The notes beneath the pieces were generated by a model. The model was not told where the DNA came from. It saw nothing but the letters and a program-made list of their open reading frames with translations, and ran no database searches. This document shows, in pieces, positions 62,140 through 64,000 of a DNA stretch of 64,000 bases. The position numbers were made by a program, and so were the translations under genes. Within the stretch, counting starts at the first letter, position 1, and every line of letters starts with the position of its first letter. The DNA comes from Bacteroidales bacterium (GTDB taxonomy: Bacteria > Bacteroidota > Bacteroidia > Bacteroidales > UBA12077), in assembly GCA_028282785.1 (NCBI GenBank), contig JANQHE010000076.1, positions 1 through 64,000 of the forward strand, in the 5' to 3' direction.

Positions 62140-63042
62140 ATGATCTATATAGCATTTTCATCTTATTATCATCATCCATTGCCTGAAGGACACAAATTTC
62201 CAATGGATAAATATATCAAAATACCGGAACAACTATTAAAAGAGGGAACGTATACAAAACGTAATTTCTTTGAGCCAAAATTAACAGGAGATGACTTTAT
62301 TTCATTGGTACATAGCAATAAATATATTGCTAAATTAAAACATAATAATATTACTAAACAGGAAGAACGAAGATTGGGTTTTCCGCTAAGTCCTGAATTA
62401 ATAAAGCGTGAGGCATTAATTTGTTCAGGTAATTCGCAGGCAGCATTGCTTGCCATGGAAAATGGAGTTTCGTTTAATGCTGCAGGCGGAACACATCATG
62501 CACACTGCGATTTTGGAGAGGGGTACTGTATGTTCAACGATATAGCGGTTGCATCTCAATACTTATTAAATAACAGGGAAGTTAATCAAATTCTTGTAAT
62601 TGATTTAGATGTACATCAAGGGAATGGAACTGCAAATATATTCTCAAATGAAAGCAGGGTTTTTACTTTTAGTATGCATAGCGAAACAAGCTTTCCTTTA
62701 AGAAAAGCTAAATCTGATCTTGATATTGCTTTAGCTCCGTTAACAGATGATAACGAATATTTAAGCTTGCTCGGTGATCAATTACCCAAATTAATTGAAA
62801 ACGTAAAACCGGATTTTATTTTTTACCAATGTGGAGTTGATATTCTCACAAACGATCAGTTGGGTCATTTAAATGTAACCAAAAAAGGATGCGCTGAGCG
62901 TGATAGAATAGTTTTGGAAAGTGCTCATAAATATGGAATCCCGTTAACAGCATCTATGGGTGGAGGTTATGCCCGGGATATAGATGAAATTGTAGATGCA
63001 CATTGTAATACATACAGAATTGCAAAAGAAATATTTGGTTAA
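62140..63042 (+). CDS. Histone deacetylase-family (acetoin utilisation-like) hydrolase
   Basis: 300 residues with the zinc-enzyme motifs: GGTHHAHCDFGEGYCMFNDIAVA (catalytic His pair), VIDLDVHQGNGTANIF (zinc Asp and His), and a late DILTNDQLGHLNVT (zinc Asp). The family removes acetyl groups from amines such as polyamines or lysines. The gene ends overlapping the convergent phosphatase gene by four bases. Confidence 0.9.
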   Translation: MIYIAFSSYYHHPLPEGHKFPMDKYIKIPEQLLKEGTYTKRNFFEPKLTGDDFISLVHSNKYIAKLKHNNITKQEERRLGFPLSPELIKREALICSGNSQAALLAMENGVSFNAAGGTHHAHCDFGEGYCMFNDIAVASQYLLNNREVNQILVIDLDVHQGNGTANIFSNESRVFTFSMHSETSFPLRKAKSDLDIALAPLTDDNEYLSLLGDQLPKLIENVKPDFIFYQCGVDILTNDQLGHLNVTKKGCAERDRIVLESAHKYGIPLTASMGGGYARDIDEIVDAHCNTYRIAKEIFG

Positions 63043-64000
63043 ATAAACTTCATACTAATCTCTTTCAGGAATTTACTTTCTAAAGTTTCTGCGATACGGC
63101 GAACAACTGTTCTTCTTATTTCGAGTTCAACTGGCAAATTTGGATCCTGATGGGCAATGTTTACTCTGGTTCCAATTACAAAATGTATCTCATCACTTTC
63201 TTTTAGCAATTTAACAATTTGATCGGCAGGTCCTTTGCCAAGCATATAATTATTATTATAAACTTTCAGGATTTCAGATACTTTACTAAGTGTAAGAATA
63301 CCTTCAGTGACCAAATCTATTCCTGTCATATATGCAACCGGAGGAAGGTCCGGATCATGGAATTCAAAACTGTCTTCAATTTCAAGCTCTAACTCGCGGG
63401 AAATAATGTCCGCTGTAGTTGCTCCACTTAAAATCTTTTTTCCTTCGAAATTTTTTACAACTTCAGCAAGTTTTACATCTCTTTCTTCTTCATATGGAGG
63501 CCCGGTGCAAAGCAATAGTTTTCGTGGTTTTCTGAAATATATGGCGGCGCAGCTTGTATCATCTTTTGCATGATAGGCATCATTTTGGTATGCCATGTTA
63601 ACAACTTTTCCTGCTAATTTATTTGCGGAAATTTCCGGATTATTAATAACTAACCTTTTTGTAAAATCTTCAAGGTTATCATGTCCCCAGCCAAAAGGAT
63701 ATTTTGAACTTCCTAAGCCTGATTGTGTGATCCCATCGCTACAGAATACAATCCTGTCTTCTTTTTGTGCTTGAAAAGTACAATTCTTTAATATTTTGCC
63801 GGCATTTTGTTCTCCTTCCATAACAACAGTTTGCCATTTAGGGTCAAAGACCTGGTCTTTTCTGATTATGATTGTTTCGGGATTATCATATTCCAGTATA
63901 GTTGTTTTTCCGTCTGCTTCAATGTCTATGATCGTAAAAGTGGAATAGCTGATATGACGTTTGCTACAAACGGGCAAAGTATTCATTATAATTTCAGCTA
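63039..64000 (-). CDS. SpoIIE-type protein serine phosphatase, partial (5' end outside window)
   Basis: At least 320 residues; the frame stays open to the right edge, so the ATG at 63986 is probably internal. PP2C/SpoIIE features are visible: ISYSTFTIIDIEADGKTTILEYDNPETII, IVFCSDGITQSGLG (metal Asp-Gly) and YHAKDDTSCAAIYFR (metal Asp-Asp). A C-terminal extension of about 150 residues follows (LLCTGPPYEEERDVKLAEVV...). SpoIIE phosphatases work with HATPase kinases of the kind encoded at 43505 and 46361; a link is possible but not shown. Confidence 0.84.
   Translation of the reverse strand, partial: AEIIMNTLPVCSKRHISYSTFTIIDIEADGKTTILEYDNPETIIIRKDQVFDPKWQTVVMEGEQNAGKILKNCTFQAQKEDRIVFCSDGITQSGLGSSKYPFGWGHDNLEDFTKRLVINNPEISANKLAGKVVNMAYQNDAYHAKDDTSCAAIYFRKPRKLLLCTGPPYEEERDVKLAEVVKNFEGKKILSGATTADIISRELELEIEDSFEFHDPDLPPVAYMTGIDLVTEGILTLSKVSEILKVYNNNYMLGKGPADQIVKLLKESDEIHFVIGTRVNIAHQDPNLPVELEIRRTVVRRIAETLESKFLKEISMKFI

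Noticed and set aside
1-64000. Search for tRNA, rRNA, insertion sequences, integrases and phage genes
   Set aside because: No supporting sequence was seen by eye; a tRNAscan or IS search would be decisive but could not be run.

Overview
The window looks like the chromosome of a fermentative, at least facultatively anaerobic member of the Bacteroidota, probably Bacteroidales/Marinilabiliales-like. The DNA is AT-rich. Several genes have Bacteroidetes-type promoters (TAnnTTTG) and weak ribosome sites. Families typical of the phylum are present: a fused CcsB-CcsA cytochrome c synthase, a DUF5777 beta-barrel, TonB-dependent uptake and small SSC-type lipoproteins. No rRNA, tRNA, CRISPR array, insertion sequence or phage gene was seen. 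The genus assignment is inference only.

Layout. 1-1020: 3' part of a metallo-beta-lactamase-fold protein. 1214-4740: first trimeric [FeFe] hydrogenase (hydC-hydB-hydA) with a clear terminator. 5153-10904 (minus): an electron-transfer cluster with a monoheme cytochrome, NrfD-like membrane protein, Tat-exported Fe-S protein, DUF5777 barrel, monoheme lipoprotein and six-heme lipoprotein. 11107-22720 (plus): an FNR-like regulator, CcsBA, a TonB receptor, an MFS transporter and late heme genes (hemN, hemG/Y, hemH). 22702-36276 (minus): a nickel transporter, a hydrogenase protease, and a long operon for a group 4 [NiFe] hydrogenase fused in gene order to a complete Mrp antiporter set and to AsrA/AsrB-type NAD(P)H-flavin and Fe-S proteins. 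36467-42953 (plus): rex, then hypF-C-D-E-A-B. 43159-51532 (plus): a regulatory module (two DRTGG proteins, two HATPases, a degenerate [FeFe]-hydrogenase-like Fe-S protein, a PHP protein), then a second [FeFe] hydrogenase (hndB-like, hydB, hydA, hydC). 51533-64000: housekeeping and unlinked genes (ATP-grasp, BASS transporter, small lipoprotein, TPR, DUF985 cupin, HAMP-GAF sensor, patatin-BamA, HDAC-like deacetylase) and a SpoIIE-type phosphatase running off the right edge.

How it fits together. Three hydrogenases with different redox partners sit in about 50 kb: two NADH-type trimeric [FeFe] enzymes and one ion-pumping [NiFe] complex. The Hyp proteins, a HycI-type protease and a NicO-type nickel transporter can mature the [NiFe] enzyme. 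The [FeFe] maturases HydE, HydF and HydG are not in the window. Perfect Rex-type inverted repeats lie before both [FeFe] clusters, on both sides of the rex/[NiFe] divergent promoter region, and before the cytochrome cluster. This suggests one NADH/NAD+-sensing regulon covering the whole region (inference). A perfect FNR box lies upstream of the FNR-like gene. The heme genes and CcsBA would supply and attach heme for the cytochrome cluster.
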